Shown here: positions 28,073 through 38,584 of the stretch, piece after piece | How positions within the stretch are numbered: the stretch's first letter is position 1 | Layout of the letters: every line of letters begins with the position of its first letter | From: Mongoliitalea lutea | GTDB taxonomy: Bacteria; Bacteroidota; Bacteroidia; Cytophagales; Cyclobacteriaceae | Reading direction: 5' to 3' | NCBI RefSeq assembly: GCF_014652135.1 | Contig: NZ_BMYF01000001.1 | Location: 650 to 64,649 of the forward strand | Length of the DNA: 64,000 bases | Position numbers and translations under genes: made by a program | Notes under the pieces: model-generated | What the model saw: only the letters and a program-made list of their open reading frames with translations | Databases searched by the model: none | What the model was told of the DNA's origin: nothing

Positions 28073-31000
28073 ATGAATGATTTATCTGCTTTAGAATCAG
28101 CAAACAAAAAACTAGTCTTAGAGAATAGTTTGTTGAAAGATATTTTAAATAAACCCTCCGAATTGACAAAAGAGGAAATGATTAATTGGTGGACAGTTAG
28201 GGCGGGACTGATTTCAGAATATTTAGAACTATCTTCCCTATATTTTTTTGATTGGAATCCACAAACAAAGAGATTGGATCATTTTATTGGCTGGAAGGAA
28301 TCGAAAGTCATTGATTCCTTGGAATTTCTCAAATCAACCACTCTCGACTTATTTCCAAATGCATTTATTGACTTATTAAAAGATGGCCATCCTTTAAAAA
28401 TCAATGAGCTTGGACAGGTAAATGAAATTTTGACAGATTTGAAAATTTCGTACGTGATTCAAAAAAGCAATCCTATTGATTGCGTTTCACTGATAGGAAT
28501 TGGATTAAATACAGAGAGTGAACTACCTGATATAGATCTTATTAAAAGCTTACATAAGGTATATAAACTTTATGCTGAAGCTGCCTCCCATGAAAAACAC
28601 ATCCATGATCAAATACCCAGCATCAATTGCTTAAACGATTTGGCAACACTTAGCAACATTCATTTGATGCCAATTCCTGACTTTTTAACGAAGGTGGTTC
28701 ATATTGTTGCTAGAGGTTTTAGGTTTCCGGAAACAATTTCTGTATTACTCAAATTTGAAAATGAAATTTTTCAATCGAAAAGAAAATCCCAAACTTCCTA
28801 CAAAATACAACAACAATTTAGCTCTCAATTTACTGGAGACTTTTTCCTTGAAATTGGAAGAGCTATACCATTTACAATAGAGGAAGAATTGTTTTTAGAT
28901 ACCATAGTAAAAAATATAGGTCACAGACTGATCAAAAAAAAGAGTATAATAGCCCTGCAAAAAAGTCAACATAGACTTCAGAATCTTCTCAAGTCTCAAT
29001 CAAACTATGTGCTTAGAACAAATCTTGAAGGCATAGTCACCTACTGGAACGATACATTTGAACAAACATTTGGTTGGATTTACAAGGATATTCCTCCAAG
29101 CGAACATTATGCTCTTATTTCGATTCAGCCTTATCACCATCAACGGACAATTGAAACAGTAGATAGCTGCATACAAAACCCGGGTAAAATTTTTCAAGTT
29201 GAATTAGACAAACCCAAGAGAACAGGGGGTAATCAAAGTACATTATGGGAGTTCGTTTGCCTCGTTAACGAATCAACTGGTGAACCACTTGAAATTCAAA
29301 GTATGGGTATTGATATCACTGAGAGGAAAATTGCAGAATCAAATTTAATTAACAGTGAATTGAAATATCGTTTTCTATTTAACAAATCTCCCTTTGGAAT
29401 CTTGTTAATGGAAGGTCAACTATTTATTGAATGTAATCAAGCTGCATTGGATATGACTTGCAGTACAAGTGAATATATTATTGGTAAAAATCCATTGGAT
29501 ATTTCTCCTGAGTATCAACTTAATGGCCAAAAATCAAGTGATTACCTTGAAGCTATGATCAATTATGAACGAGATAAACAAAACTTTTCATTTGAGTGGG
29601 TACATACCAAGCAAAATGGAGACCCTTTGATTGTTAAAGTCTTTATTTCAAATCTTGCTATTGATGAACGGAATTTAATGTTTGTGGTATGGGATGATAT
29701 TACAGACAAGAAAAAATCAGAGGAAAAACTACGAAAGCTCTCAATGGCTGTTGAACAAAACCCATTGAGCATTATTATCACTAACTTAGAAGGTAATATT
29801 GAATATGCAAACACTGCCTCCTACCACATCACAGGGTATAACAACAGCGAACTAATCGGACAAAATCCTAGGATTTTGAAATCAGGTCTTACACCTCCTG
29901 ATGAGCATGAAAAGTTATGGAATAGCATCACACATGGGAACTTATGGCAGGGTATTTTACATAACATGAGAAAAAATGGAGAAATCTACGTTGAAAAGGC
30001 AACAATAGGGCCAATTAAAGATGAAAATGGGGCAATTTCTCATTACGTTGCCATCAAAGAGGATATAACCAATAAGCTTGCTACGGAAAGGAATTTAGCG
30101 CTAAGTGAAGAGCGATTTCGGCAAATTGCGGAACAAAGCCAAACAGTTATATGGGAGGTAGATTTAAACGGTTTATATACCTATGTTTCCCCAGTGGCAG
30201 AAAAAGTTTTTGGTTATAAGCCAGACGAATTAATTGGGAAAAAATACTTTTTCGACATGCATCCAGAAGAACTTCGACCAACTTTTAAAAAAGATGCTAT
30301 CCAATTAGTGGAAGCAAGAAGTACGATCAAGGATTTTGAAAACCCCATCATGCGCAAAGATGGAATAATAATTTGGGTATCTACTAATGCTACCCCAATA
30401 TTGGATTCTAACCAAAACATTGTGGGATACCGAGGATCAGACAGTGATGTAACTGAGAAAAAACTTGCTAAAGAAGAATTAAAAGAGCAAAACGACCGTT
30501 TAAATGCTATCATTTCAGCCAATCCTGATTTAATTTTTATCTTGGACAAAAATGAACAAATAACATCGTTTTACGCTAGCAACAATGATGATTTATTATT
30601 TGAACCTAGCGACGTTATAGGATTAAGTTTGGAAAATATTTTTGGTAAAGAGGAAAAGGTAATTCACAGCAATCACATGCACACCTGCATAAGCACTCAA
30701 AAACTGACCACATATGAGTATGAAATGCTTATAAAGGGAAAAACAGAATACTATGAATCAAGAATGGTGCCTTTATCCAGTAATAGAGTATTGGCTTTTA
30801 TAAGAAATGTTTCCGAAAAAGTTAAAGTAGAAAAAGAAAGAATTGAATTAAATTCAATTTTGGAGGAACGAGTAATCGAACGGACAAAGGAATTGAATTT
30901 TGCAAAAAAGGAGGCGGAAAGAGCAAACTCTGCAAAAAGTGAGTTTTTATCCCGAATGAGCCATGAATTGCGAACCCCCATGAATTCAATACTTGGTTTT

Positions 31001-32056
31001 GCGCAGCTATTAGAACTGGATCAATTGACTGACAAGCAATCAAAAAATATTGGACAAATTCTCACTAGTGGAAAACATTTACTCAATCTTATCAATGAAA
31101 TATTAGATATTTCCAAAATTGATGCAGGCAAGATTTCAGTGGTCATGGAACCTGTTCATATTGGATCTATCATTACTGAAATGTTTGATGTAGTTGCTCC
31201 TTTAGCAATGAAAAATCATATCGATTTAGAAGTAATCTATTCCAAAGAGTTTGACTCCTACATTTTGGCAGATAAACAACGGTTAAAACAAGTACTATTA
31301 AACCTAATCAACAACGCTATTAAATATAACAAGGTTGGAGGAAATGTAATTTTGAACTGTGAATTATACAAAGCATCTGATAACCAAGAGTATGTTAAAA
31401 TTTTTGTGAAAGATACAGGAATTGGAATATCCAAAGATGATTTTACTCGTATTTTTGATCCTTTCGAACGTGTTATGCATTCCAAAGAAGAAATTGAAGG
31501 AACGGGATTAGGATTGGCTGTTGTAAAAAGACTCAGCGAACTGATGAATTGTAAAATATCTTTGGAAAGTGAACTTGGTGTTGGTAGCACTTTTATATTG
31601 GAATCTAAAAAAATCAACCTAGAGGAATTACCAACCAAACAACCTTTCCAACATTTACCTTTAAATCATCTCGCAAAATCAACAAGTGAAGGGATTATTC
31701 TTTACATTGAGGATAGTTCCTCAAACTTAGAACTGGTTGAAAATATACTATATTTAGCAAGGCCTTCTTATCAGCTAATCACATCTATTAATGCAACTCA
31801 AGGCTTGAAGTTAGCACAAGAACACAAACCTAATCTTATTCTCTTAGATCTTAATTTACCTGATATGCATGGAAGTGATGTCATGAAGGAATTACAATCC
31901 ATGGAAGAAACTAAAAATACACCTGTGTTAATTATTAGTGCGGATGCCATCGAACTTCAAATACAAAATTTAACTTTACTGGGGGCTAAAGCCTATATCA
32001 CTAAACCAATCGATATCGAAAATTTATTAGTTCAAATTGATCAATTTATCAATTAA
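28073..32056 (+). CDS. Cytosolic multi-PAS hybrid histidine kinase
   Basis: A 1327-residue sensor kinase without transmembrane segments. After an N-terminal GAF-like region (about 30-290) come five PAS modules (about 300-425, 430-545, 550-665, 675-795, 800-910), a linker coil, the HisKA domain with phospho-acceptor His964 in MSHELRTP, an ATPase domain (LNLINNAIKYN, DTGIGIS, GTGLGLAVVK) and a C-terminal receiver with Asp1259 in LLDLNLPDMHG. All catalytic residues are present, so it should autophosphorylate and pass phosphate to its own receiver. A partner REC-DHp protein gene starts 7 bp after its stop. Confidence 0.93.
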   Translation: MNDLSALESANKKLVLENSLLKDILNKPSELTKEEMINWWTVRAGLISEYLELSSLYFFDWNPQTKRLDHFIGWKESKVIDSLEFLKSTTLDLFPNAFIDLLKDGHPLKINELGQVNEILTDLKISYVIQKSNPIDCVSLIGIGLNTESELPDIDLIKSLHKVYKLYAEAASHEKHIHDQIPSINCLNDLATLSNIHLMPIPDFLTKVVHIVARGFRFPETISVLLKFENEIFQSKRKSQTSYKIQQQFSSQFTGDFFLEIGRAIPFTIEEELFLDTIVKNIGHRLIKKKSIIALQKSQHRLQNLLKSQSNYVLRTNLEGIVTYWNDTFEQTFGWIYKDIPPSEHYALISIQPYHHQRTIETVDSCIQNPGKIFQVELDKPKRTGGNQSTLWEFVCLVNESTGEPLEIQSMGIDITERKIAESNLINSELKYRFLFNKSPFGILLMEGQLFIECNQAALDMTCSTSEYIIGKNPLDISPEYQLNGQKSSDYLEAMINYERDKQNFSFEWVHTKQNGDPLIVKVFISNLAIDERNLMFVVWDDITDKKKSEEKLRKLSMAVEQNPLSIIITNLEGNIEYANTASYHITGYNNSELIGQNPRILKSGLTPPDEHEKLWNSITHGNLWQGILHNMRKNGEIYVEKATIGPIKDENGAISHYVAIKEDITNKLATERNLALSEERFRQIAEQSQTVIWEVDLNGLYTYVSPVAEKVFGYKPDELIGKKYFFDMHPEELRPTFKKDAIQLVEARSTIKDFENPIMRKDGIIIWVSTNATPILDSNQNIVGYRGSDSDVTEKKLAKEELKEQNDRLNAIISANPDLIFILDKNEQITSFYASNNDDLLFEPSDVIGLSLENIFGKEEKVIHSNHMHTCISTQKLTTYEYEMLIKGKTEYYESRMVPLSSNRVLAFIRNVSEKVKVEKERIELNSILEERVIERTKELNFAKKEAERANSAKSEFLSRMSHELRTPMNSILGFAQLLELDQLTDKQSKNIGQILTSGKHLLNLINEILDISKIDAGKISVVMEPVHIGSIITEMFDVVAPLAMKNHIDLEVIYSKEFDSYILADKQRLKQVLLNLINNAIKYNKVGGNVILNCELYKASDNQEYVKIFVKDTGIGISKDDFTRIFDPFERVMHSKEEIEGTGLGLAVVKRLSELMNCKISLESELGVGSTFILESKKINLEELPTKQPFQHLPLNHLAKSTSEGIILYIEDSSSNLELVENILYLARPSYQLITSINATQGLKLAQEHKPNLILLDLNLPDMHGSDVMKELQSMEETKNTPVLIISADAIELQIQNLTLLGAKAYITKPIDIENLLVQIDQFIN

Positions 32057-32063
32057 AGTTCAA

Positions 32064-32768
32064 ATGGAAGAGGATATAAAGCAATTAAAAATCTTGATAA
32101 TTGATGATAAACAATCAAATGTGGACCTTTTGGTGGACCTCTTGAATTACCATGGGTATCAGCAAATTAAAACGCTCATTGACTCCAAATTAGCTATGGA
32201 GACAATAGACACTTTTAATCCGGATATTCTCTTGTTAGATCTCATGATGCCAAATGTATCAGGGTTTGATATTCTGATGTTACTTCAAAAAAAACAAAGA
32301 TCTGCTGATCTAAAAGTCCTGGTATTAACAGCAGATATTGCAAATTTCACAAAACAACAAGCTTTAACCTTAGGAGCACATGATTTTTTAACAAAACCGT
32401 TTGATTTGGTTGAAGTATCATTGAGAATAAAAAACCTGCTCATAAATTCCCTTCTTTTCAAGCAATTGAAAAAGCAAAACTTAAACTTAGAAACTATAGT
32501 AGAAGAGAGAACTGCGCAACTAACAGAAAGAAATAAAGAAATACAAGCAAATCTAGACACCTTAAAGGAAATAGCTTGGGTTCAATCACATGTAGTAAGA
32601 GCCCCAGTTGCACGGATACTAGGTCTTATTAATTTTTTGAAAGACAGCGATGTATCGGAAAAGGATAGACTAAATGCTTTGGCAAGCTTGGAAAAATCTG
32701 CACTGGAACTCGATGAGGTTGTAAAAAACATTACTGAAAAAACATACTATCCAAGTGTAAAAGATTAA
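32064..32768 (+). CDS. Response regulator fused to a lone histidine-kinase dimerisation domain
   Basis: A 234-residue protein. The N-terminal receiver (LIIDDKQSN, phospho-acceptor Asp59 in LLLDLMMPNVSG, conserved Lys in LTKPF) is joined by a coiled-coil linker to an H-box, IAWVQSHVVRAPVARILG, with His176, and the second helix of a DHp domain. The protein then stops, so no ATPase domain exists. It could be a phosphate-shuttling intermediate, or it could dimerise with the upstream hybrid kinase. The frame also opens from a TTG 27 bp upstream that overlaps the kinase gene; the ATG at 32064 is preferred. Confidence 0.82.
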   Translation: MEEDIKQLKILIIDDKQSNVDLLVDLLNYHGYQQIKTLIDSKLAMETIDTFNPDILLLDLMMPNVSGFDILMLLQKKQRSADLKVLVLTADIANFTKQQALTLGAHDFLTKPFDLVEVSLRIKNLLINSLLFKQLKKQNLNLETIVEERTAQLTERNKEIQANLDTLKEIAWVQSHVVRAPVARILGLINFLKDSDVSEKDRLNALASLEKSALELDEVVKNITEKTYYPSVKD

Positions 32769-32841
32769 GTTTACAGCAGTATATAACTTTCGATTTAACC
32801 CGCTTATCTCATATTTTCTAGTTCTTTATTTTCTTTAGTAT

Positions 32842-33765
32842 ATGATCGAACAGCTAGATGGCAGCGTACTTAATTTCAATCAGGATTCTTTAAGAATATT
32901 GAATTTTTCCTTGGCTATCATCATGTTTGGAGTCGCACTTGATTTGAAATTTAATGATTTTCGTTACATAGCAAAACAACCAAAATCTTTTATTGCCGGT
33001 ATTTTATCCCAGTTTCTTTTTTTACCAGCACTTACACTTGTTTTGGCCCATATTTTACATCTACCTGCATCAGTATCATTAGGGATGTTTTTGGTAGCTG
33101 CATGTCCCGGTGGAAATGTCTCTAATTTTATAACTCACCTAGCCAAAGGCAATACTGCACTATCTGTTTCTTTAACTGCTTTTTCAACTGTATTTTCAAT
33201 AGTGCTTACACCTTTAAATTTCACTTTATGGGCCTCATTTTACTCCCCTGCCGACGCCATGTTAAAAAGCATATCTTTATCTTACCTGGAGGTCTTCCAA
33301 ACAGTCGCTTTAATTCTTGGAATTCCACTATTACTTGGAATGTATGTGAGCAGGAAATATCCTAACTGGGCTTTAAAGGCAACTAAAATTCTTAAACCAC
33401 TCAGCATCATAATTTTTGCTGGATTTGTAACAGTGGCATTTACAGGCAACTACAAACTCTTCCTTCAATTCATTGGATTAATATTCTTCTGGGTTTTGGC
33501 TCATAACTTCACAGCGTTGTTTGCTGGATTTGGTTTAGCTAAGGTTTTTAGTTTATCACAGGAAGACACCAAAACTCTTACCATAGAAACAGGAATTCAA
33601 AACTCTGGTTTGGCATTAGTATTAATATTTACGTATTTTGATGGTCTTGGCGGGATGGCAATTATCGCAGCCTGGTGGGGTATTTGGCATATTATATCAG
33701 GGATGAGTTTGGCATTTCTCTGGAAAAAGAAAACAAAAATTATTGTTCAAAACAGCAGCAACTAG
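32842..33765 (+). CDS. Bile acid:sodium symporter (BASS) family transporter
   Basis: A 307-residue inner-membrane protein with nine to ten helices. The BASS core motifs are visible: FGVALDLKFNDF in the N-terminal bundle, AACPGGNVSNFITHLAKGN (first crossover) and ETGIQNSGLALVL (second crossover with the sodium-site Glu). It is closer to the classical SBF family (PF01758) than the transporter at 243. Substrates of bacterial members include organic acids and keto acids; none can be assigned. Followed 6 bp later by a PlsC-like gene. Confidence 0.9.
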   Translation: MIEQLDGSVLNFNQDSLRILNFSLAIIMFGVALDLKFNDFRYIAKQPKSFIAGILSQFLFLPALTLVLAHILHLPASVSLGMFLVAACPGGNVSNFITHLAKGNTALSVSLTAFSTVFSIVLTPLNFTLWASFYSPADAMLKSISLSYLEVFQTVALILGIPLLLGMYVSRKYPNWALKATKILKPLSIIIFAGFVTVAFTGNYKLFLQFIGLIFFWVLAHNFTALFAGFGLAKVFSLSQEDTKTLTIETGIQNSGLALVLIFTYFDGLGGMAIIAAWWGIWHIISGMSLAFLWKKKTKIIVQNSSN

Positions 33766-33771
33766 ACATTC

Positions 33772-34779
33772 ATGAAAGATCTGTTTAATTGGATACTTAG
33801 ATTACTTGTTAAGTTAGCTCTATTTTTGTTTTACAGGAAAATTGTCCTTTTGGGAAAAAATAATATCCCTTCAAAAAAAGCAGTAATCATCGTATGTAAT
33901 CATCAAAACGCATTGATTGACCCTTTGCTAATTGCTACCCAAACACATTTAAAACCACATTTTCTTACTAGAGCAGCAGCATTTAAAAACCCAATTGCCA
34001 ACACTTTACTGCGATTTATCCGTATGATTCCCGTCTACCGGGTTCGTGATGGCAAAGAAAATATGGAGAAAAATAATGAAACCTTTGACCTATCTGTATC
34101 AATCTTATCTAAGCTGGGGTCTGTATTGATTTTTGCAGAAGGTGGACACAGCCACGAACGAAGTCTCCGAAGTTTAAAAAAGGGATTTACCCGAATTGCT
34201 TTCCAAACACTTGAACAACGCCCCAATCTTGATTTGGTAATCCTTCCTATTGGTATCAATTATACCAATCATACACAATCAGGTGGAAAAGTCACTTTAA
34301 TGGTTGGAAATTCAATCTCCGTTAAACCTTATTTATATCAACATGAGGCATTAATGGCTGCCACTAGTAGAGCATTGGATCCATTAGTCACCCAATTACC
34401 TTTGAACAAATATGAGCATACATTGCATCATCTCATCAATCAAAAAATTGATTTAAGTAATCCAGTAGCGGTAAGAAAGGCAATTCCAAGTTTAGATACA
34501 GACAATCAACTAACCTTGCCCACTGCTCCCTTACCTAGTAAAATATTTTTCAGATGGATACACTGGCCTTTGCAACTAATTTGGAAAAAAGTGAAACCGA
34601 GTATTCAGGACCCTGTTTTTCAAGCAACATTTAAGTTTATAATTGGGCTTGTAGGATATCCTATATTACTTCTACTTGTACCATCCTTTTTTTCACTTAT
34701 TGGACTTCCGATAGTAGGATATTGCTGGATCTTACTCAGTATGTTGTCAGTTTTAAGTAATCAGAGCCGACAAGAATAA
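33772..34779 (+). CDS. PlsC-like glycerolipid acyltransferase
   Basis: A 335-residue membrane-associated acyltransferase. Block I is CNHQNALIDPLL (catalytic His and Asp), block II has FLTRAAAFKNP, and block III is FAEGGHSHERSLRSLKKG, the glycerol-phosphate site. Two C-terminal hydrophobic segments (about 285-330) suggest membrane anchoring, an extension over a minimal PlsC. Likely 1-acylglycerol-3-phosphate acyltransferase or a related lysolipid acyltransferase. Ends at a shared terminator with hppD. Confidence 0.82.
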   Translation: MKDLFNWILRLLVKLALFLFYRKIVLLGKNNIPSKKAVIIVCNHQNALIDPLLIATQTHLKPHFLTRAAAFKNPIANTLLRFIRMIPVYRVRDGKENMEKNNETFDLSVSILSKLGSVLIFAEGGHSHERSLRSLKKGFTRIAFQTLEQRPNLDLVILPIGINYTNHTQSGGKVTLMVGNSISVKPYLYQHEALMAATSRALDPLVTQLPLNKYEHTLHHLINQKIDLSNPVAVRKAIPSLDTDNQLTLPTAPLPSKIFFRWIHWPLQLIWKKVKPSIQDPVFQATFKFIIGLVGYPILLLLVPSFFSLIGLPIVGYCWILLSMLSVLSNQSRQE

Positions 34780-34791
34780 ACTAAATCAAAA

Positions 34792-34821
34792 AAAAGTAGG
34801 CCTGTTTCCAAACCTACTTTT
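34792..34821. terminator. Bidirectional terminator between plsC-like gene and hppD
   Basis: AAAAGTAGG (34792-34800) pairs with CCTACTTTT (34813-34821); the 12-nt loop contains GTTT/AAAC that may lengthen the stem. A-run on the left and T-rich right side serve both convergent transcripts. Confidence 0.8.
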
Positions 34822-34849
34822 CTTTGACGGTAATAAATAGCGGTTTTAC

Positions 34850-35944
34850 TTACAGGTTACCCCTTAGCTCTTGCTCTCTTTCAATAGCTTCAAATAGTGC
34901 TTTAAAATTTCCTTTACCAAAAGATTTGGCTCCTTTGCGCTGGATAATTTCAAAAAAGAGCGTTGGTCTGTCCTGCACCGGCTTAGTAAATATCTGAAGA
35001 AGGTATCCTTCTTCATCTCTATCTACTAAAATATTCAAATCCTTAAGTGGTTGTAGGTCTTCTTCAATAGCACCTACCCTATCCAGTAGATCATCGTAAT
35101 AAGAACTCGGAACCTCTAAAAATTCCACTCCTCTTTTCCTTAATTCGGAAACGGTATGGATAATATCATCGGTTGCGATTGCCATATGCTGTACCCCAGG
35201 ACCATTGTAAAAATCCAAATATTCTTCTATTTGTGACTTCTTCTTACCTTCAGCGGGCTCATTGATTGGAAACTTGATATATCCATTACCATTGGAAACC
35301 ACTTTTGACATTAAAGCTGAGTATTCTGTTGAAATATCTTTATCATCAAATGTTATTAACAAATTGAAGCCCATTACCTTCTCATAAAAATCAACCCATT
35401 GATTCATTTCACCCCATCCAACATTTCCTACACAATGATCAATAAATTTCAATCCGATCGGTACAGCCTGATACTCGCTCTTTCGGGATTTGAAACCTGG
35501 TAAAAATACCCCTGAATAGTTTTTACGCTCAACAAAAGTATGGATTGTTTCTCCATAAGTACGAATAGAGGCTACTTTTACCTCACCATACTCATCAGTT
35601 AAGGTTTGTGGTTCTGCGTAAGAAACCGCTCCTCTCGAGGTAGTTTCTTTCCAAGATTGCTCTGCATCATCCACCCAAAGAGCCAATACTTTCACACCAT
35701 CTCCATGTTTTTTAATATGATCAGCTATTGGATGATCCTCTTTCAATGGAGTGGTCAATACTAAACGGATTTTATCCTGTTTTAAAACATAGGATGCTTT
35801 GTCACGGATACCAGTTTCAGGTCCGGCATAAGCCACCAATTCATAACCAAATGCATATTGATAGTAAAGTGCAGATTGTTTGGCATTACCTACATACAAT
35901 TCTACATAATCTGTCCCATTGATTGGGAGAAAATCCTGTTGCAT
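34850..35944 (-). CDS. hppD: 4-Hydroxyphenylpyruvate dioxygenase
   Basis: A 364-residue non-heme iron dioxygenase that converts 4-hydroxyphenylpyruvate to homogentisate in tyrosine breakdown. The vicinal-oxygen-chelate fold is duplicated; the iron ligands are His170 (FIDHCVGNV), His253 (VQHMAIA) and Glu332 (LFFEIIQRKG). The C-terminal GKGNFKALFEAIEREQ closes the active site. It stands alone on the minus strand; homogentisate dioxygenase is not nearby. Length and motifs are standard. Confidence 0.95.
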   Translation of the reverse strand: MQQDFLPINGTDYVELYVGNAKQSALYYQYAFGYELVAYAGPETGIRDKASYVLKQDKIRLVLTTPLKEDHPIADHIKKHGDGVKVLALWVDDAEQSWKETTSRGAVSYAEPQTLTDEYGEVKVASIRTYGETIHTFVERKNYSGVFLPGFKSRKSEYQAVPIGLKFIDHCVGNVGWGEMNQWVDFYEKVMGFNLLITFDDKDISTEYSALMSKVVSNGNGYIKFPINEPAEGKKKSQIEEYLDFYNGPGVQHMAIATDDIIHTVSELRKRGVEFLEVPSSYYDDLLDRVGAIEEDLQPLKDLNILVDRDEEGYLLQIFTKPVQDRPTLFFEIIQRKGAKSFGKGNFKALFEAIEREQELRGNL

Positions 35945-36047
35945 ATCCTAAATTTTTGGGTTTATAAATCAAGTGCAAATATACACAAAAAATATCGCTT
36001 GGTTAAGGGATTTGCTGTCTACTCCATTGATCATTAGAACTGATCAC

Positions 36048-36082
36048 AAAAAAAAACCATCAAAAAATCACGTTCTTGATGG
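36048..36082 (-). terminator. Terminator of the wza-wzc transcript
   Basis: Read on the minus strand, CCATCAA (36082-36076) pairs with TTGATGG (36063-36057) and is followed by nine T (plus-strand A-run 36048-36056). It lies 32 bp past the stop of the tyrosine kinase gene. Confidence 0.75.
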
Positions 36083-36113
36083 CCGGAAGTTTCACATGAT
36101 TCTATTCATTGAA

Positions 36114-38582
36114 TCATTCACCATTTAAACCTTTTTTAAATTTTTGCCAAAAGGTCTTCAGCCAGTTTTTGCTCCGTTTAAAACGCTTTTTCTTTTCTTC
36201 CAAATCCTCACCGTAATAATTATACATATATTTATTATTTTGGGAGTAGAGGTAGGTGTTACCATACCCATAATTGTATCCCTCATAATAGTACCCCGAA
36301 TCTAAAATACCATTGAAAACACCGTAAACATTGTTAACCTGCTTGTTATTAAACAAATCATTGATCATTACCAAATGATCTTTCATAGTATAATTCTGTC
36401 TTACAACATATAAATTGATATCAAACAGGCGCATCAAATCAATGGTTTCTGACACCAATCCAAGCGGTGGAGTATCGAATATAACTATATCAAACCGCTC
36501 TTCTAAATATAAAATAAATTGCTTTAATTTTTCTGTCTGTAGTAATTCTGCAGGATTTGGAGGGATTATGCCTGAGGGTACAAAGAATAAGTTTTCGTTT
36601 GCTGTTGGGATGATAATATCTTCTTCACTAACCTTTCCAATCAAGAATGAAGATAATCCTTTCTTTTCTGAGTGATTAAAATATGAACCAAGTTTGGGCC
36701 GCCTCAAATCAGCACCAACCACCACAGTTTTTTTGGAACCTAGGGCCATTACAGAAGCAAGGTTAAGAGAGGTAAAAGTTTTTCCCTCCCCGGAAACTGA
36801 TGAAGTGACTAGTATCTTCTTACTTTCTTTATCAGATGCCAGATAATTAATCGCCGATCTTAACGATCTAAAAGACTCCGAAACAGCTGACTTGGGATGC
36901 TCTAATACGACCATGTTCGTATCCTTTTTACTATACCCAATAATCCCTAATTGTGGAATCATAAAGTGCTTTTTCAATCCTCTCTGATCTTTAATCCTAT
37001 CATCAAAAACATCTCTGATCACCAAAAACCCAAATGGAATTAAAAAACCGAGAGCAATAGCCATTATGTAATTTTGTTGCTTCTTCGGGAATACTAATGT
37101 ACCTCTTTTTGCATAATCAAGGATGGCATTATCAGATACATTAGAGGCCCGCGCAATACCGGCTTCCGCACGCTTTTCCAGCAAATATGTATATAAATTT
37201 TCACGCAATTGATACTCTCTAAAAATGGCAGAATATCTGGATTCAGCCTCAGGAAGTGCCCTAAACTGATCCTCATAGACCATGATATCTTGTTGGAGTA
37301 ATTCTCGTTTTTCACGGGTATTTGATATCAAGTTATCGATATTTTCCACCAAAGCATCTTGGACTTTATCCATTTGTACATCAATTTTTGTGATGTCCGG
37401 GTGGTTATCATTAACTGAGGCTAACAACTTCCTTCTATCTTGTGACAAAGTAACCAGGGTTTGAATAAGTCCATTGAGCAAAGGATCCGGAATCCCCACT
37501 ACAGAAGGTGCAATCACCTGGGAATAATCCTTGGTCTTTCCTTCCATATACTTCTTGATGGAAGCAAAATAAGATAGTTGAAAATCAAGCTCTTGAGCCT
37601 GCTCATCTAATCGATTCATTCGGTTGAGAATGTCTGAAAATTCAGCCGATACATTAATCATCCTATTCTCAACCTTAAAATTTTGAAGCTCACGTTCTTT
37701 TCTTCTCAAAGAGTCTTCTAAGTACCCAAGCTGTTCTTCAATAAATCGTAAGGTATTTTCGGCATTCCTGTTTTTTTCCCTCAACTCATAGTCTAGGTAA
37801 CTCTCCATCAAGGCATTGATATAGTCTCTACCTTTATCTACCACAGTGGTCGTCGTGCGGATTTCGAGAACTGATGCCATCGCATTGACAAGGGTAATGC
37901 CAATAGACCTAGCCATCCTATCTTCCAAAGCTTGAGGATTCCTGAGCACATATACAATTGTTTCCCCAACCCTTCCCGGGTTAAATAAGTAAACTTTAAA
38001 TTTTGCTCGGGAAGTCTGTATGTCTTCTCCAAAGGTAAAAACCCTATTGAATAGCTCTTCATTTCCCGATGCTCTCGCAGGATTGAAATCAAAAAATCCA
38101 CCTTCATCTGGCTTCAACTTAAAGGTTTTATCTGTCAAAATATCCAACTGAACAGGAACATCCGTGATTTGTAAATGATCCCAATCTACTTCAATCCGAA
38201 TGGGGCTACGGTCATATAATTCTATTTCTTTAATATTTGTCTTTGCATAATACTCCACATCAAAATGAAGCTTGGCAAGCGTCTCCTTTGCCAACTGCTT
38301 AGAAGACAACATCAAAATGTCATTTTCAAGATTGTATTGTCCAGAAAAAATTCTTGATCTATCTAAAATCTTGGCTTCGGGTGTATTATTCGCCTTGATG
38401 ACAATAGTACCTGCTACAGAATATTCATCTACCGTGTATCTGTGAAAAATATACGTTCCAATGACGAAAAACAATACAAAGAGCACATACCAAGGCCAGT
38501 AACGAATGTATTTCGCAACTACATAGCGTATTTCGAGCGCTTTCTCCTCATTATCTAGTTGGCTAAGATCTAGTTTTTCCAT
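36114..38582 (-). CDS. Wzc-type tyrosine autokinase / polysaccharide co-polymerase
   Basis: An 822-residue inner-membrane BY-kinase that controls exopolysaccharide chain length and export. The N-terminal Wzz domain starts with a transmembrane helix (YVLFVLFFVIGTYIF), followed by a periplasmic coiled-coil region and a second helix near 500. The cytosolic kinase has Walker A SSVSGEGKT (about 595-603), A' motif VVGADLRRPK and Walker B DIVIFDTPP. The C-terminal tyrosine cluster (about 763-791) has twelve Tyr in 29 residues, the autophosphorylation tail, then a basic end. It directly follows the wza-like gene (2-bp gap). Confidence 0.93.
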   Translation of the reverse strand: MEKLDLSQLDNEEKALEIRYVVAKYIRYWPWYVLFVLFFVIGTYIFHRYTVDEYSVAGTIVIKANNTPEAKILDRSRIFSGQYNLENDILMLSSKQLAKETLAKLHFDVEYYAKTNIKEIELYDRSPIRIEVDWDHLQITDVPVQLDILTDKTFKLKPDEGGFFDFNPARASGNEELFNRVFTFGEDIQTSRAKFKVYLFNPGRVGETIVYVLRNPQALEDRMARSIGITLVNAMASVLEIRTTTTVVDKGRDYINALMESYLDYELREKNRNAENTLRFIEEQLGYLEDSLRRKERELQNFKVENRMINVSAEFSDILNRMNRLDEQAQELDFQLSYFASIKKYMEGKTKDYSQVIAPSVVGIPDPLLNGLIQTLVTLSQDRRKLLASVNDNHPDITKIDVQMDKVQDALVENIDNLISNTREKRELLQQDIMVYEDQFRALPEAESRYSAIFREYQLRENLYTYLLEKRAEAGIARASNVSDNAILDYAKRGTLVFPKKQQNYIMAIALGFLIPFGFLVIRDVFDDRIKDQRGLKKHFMIPQLGIIGYSKKDTNMVVLEHPKSAVSESFRSLRSAINYLASDKESKKILVTSSVSGEGKTFTSLNLASVMALGSKKTVVVGADLRRPKLGSYFNHSEKKGLSSFLIGKVSEEDIIIPTANENLFFVPSGIIPPNPAELLQTEKLKQFILYLEERFDIVIFDTPPLGLVSETIDLMRLFDINLYVVRQNYTMKDHLVMINDLFNNKQVNNVYGVFNGILDSGYYYEGYNYGYGNTYLYSQNNKYMYNYYGEDLEEKKKRFKRSKNWLKTFWQKFKKGLNGE

Positions 38583-38584
38583 AC

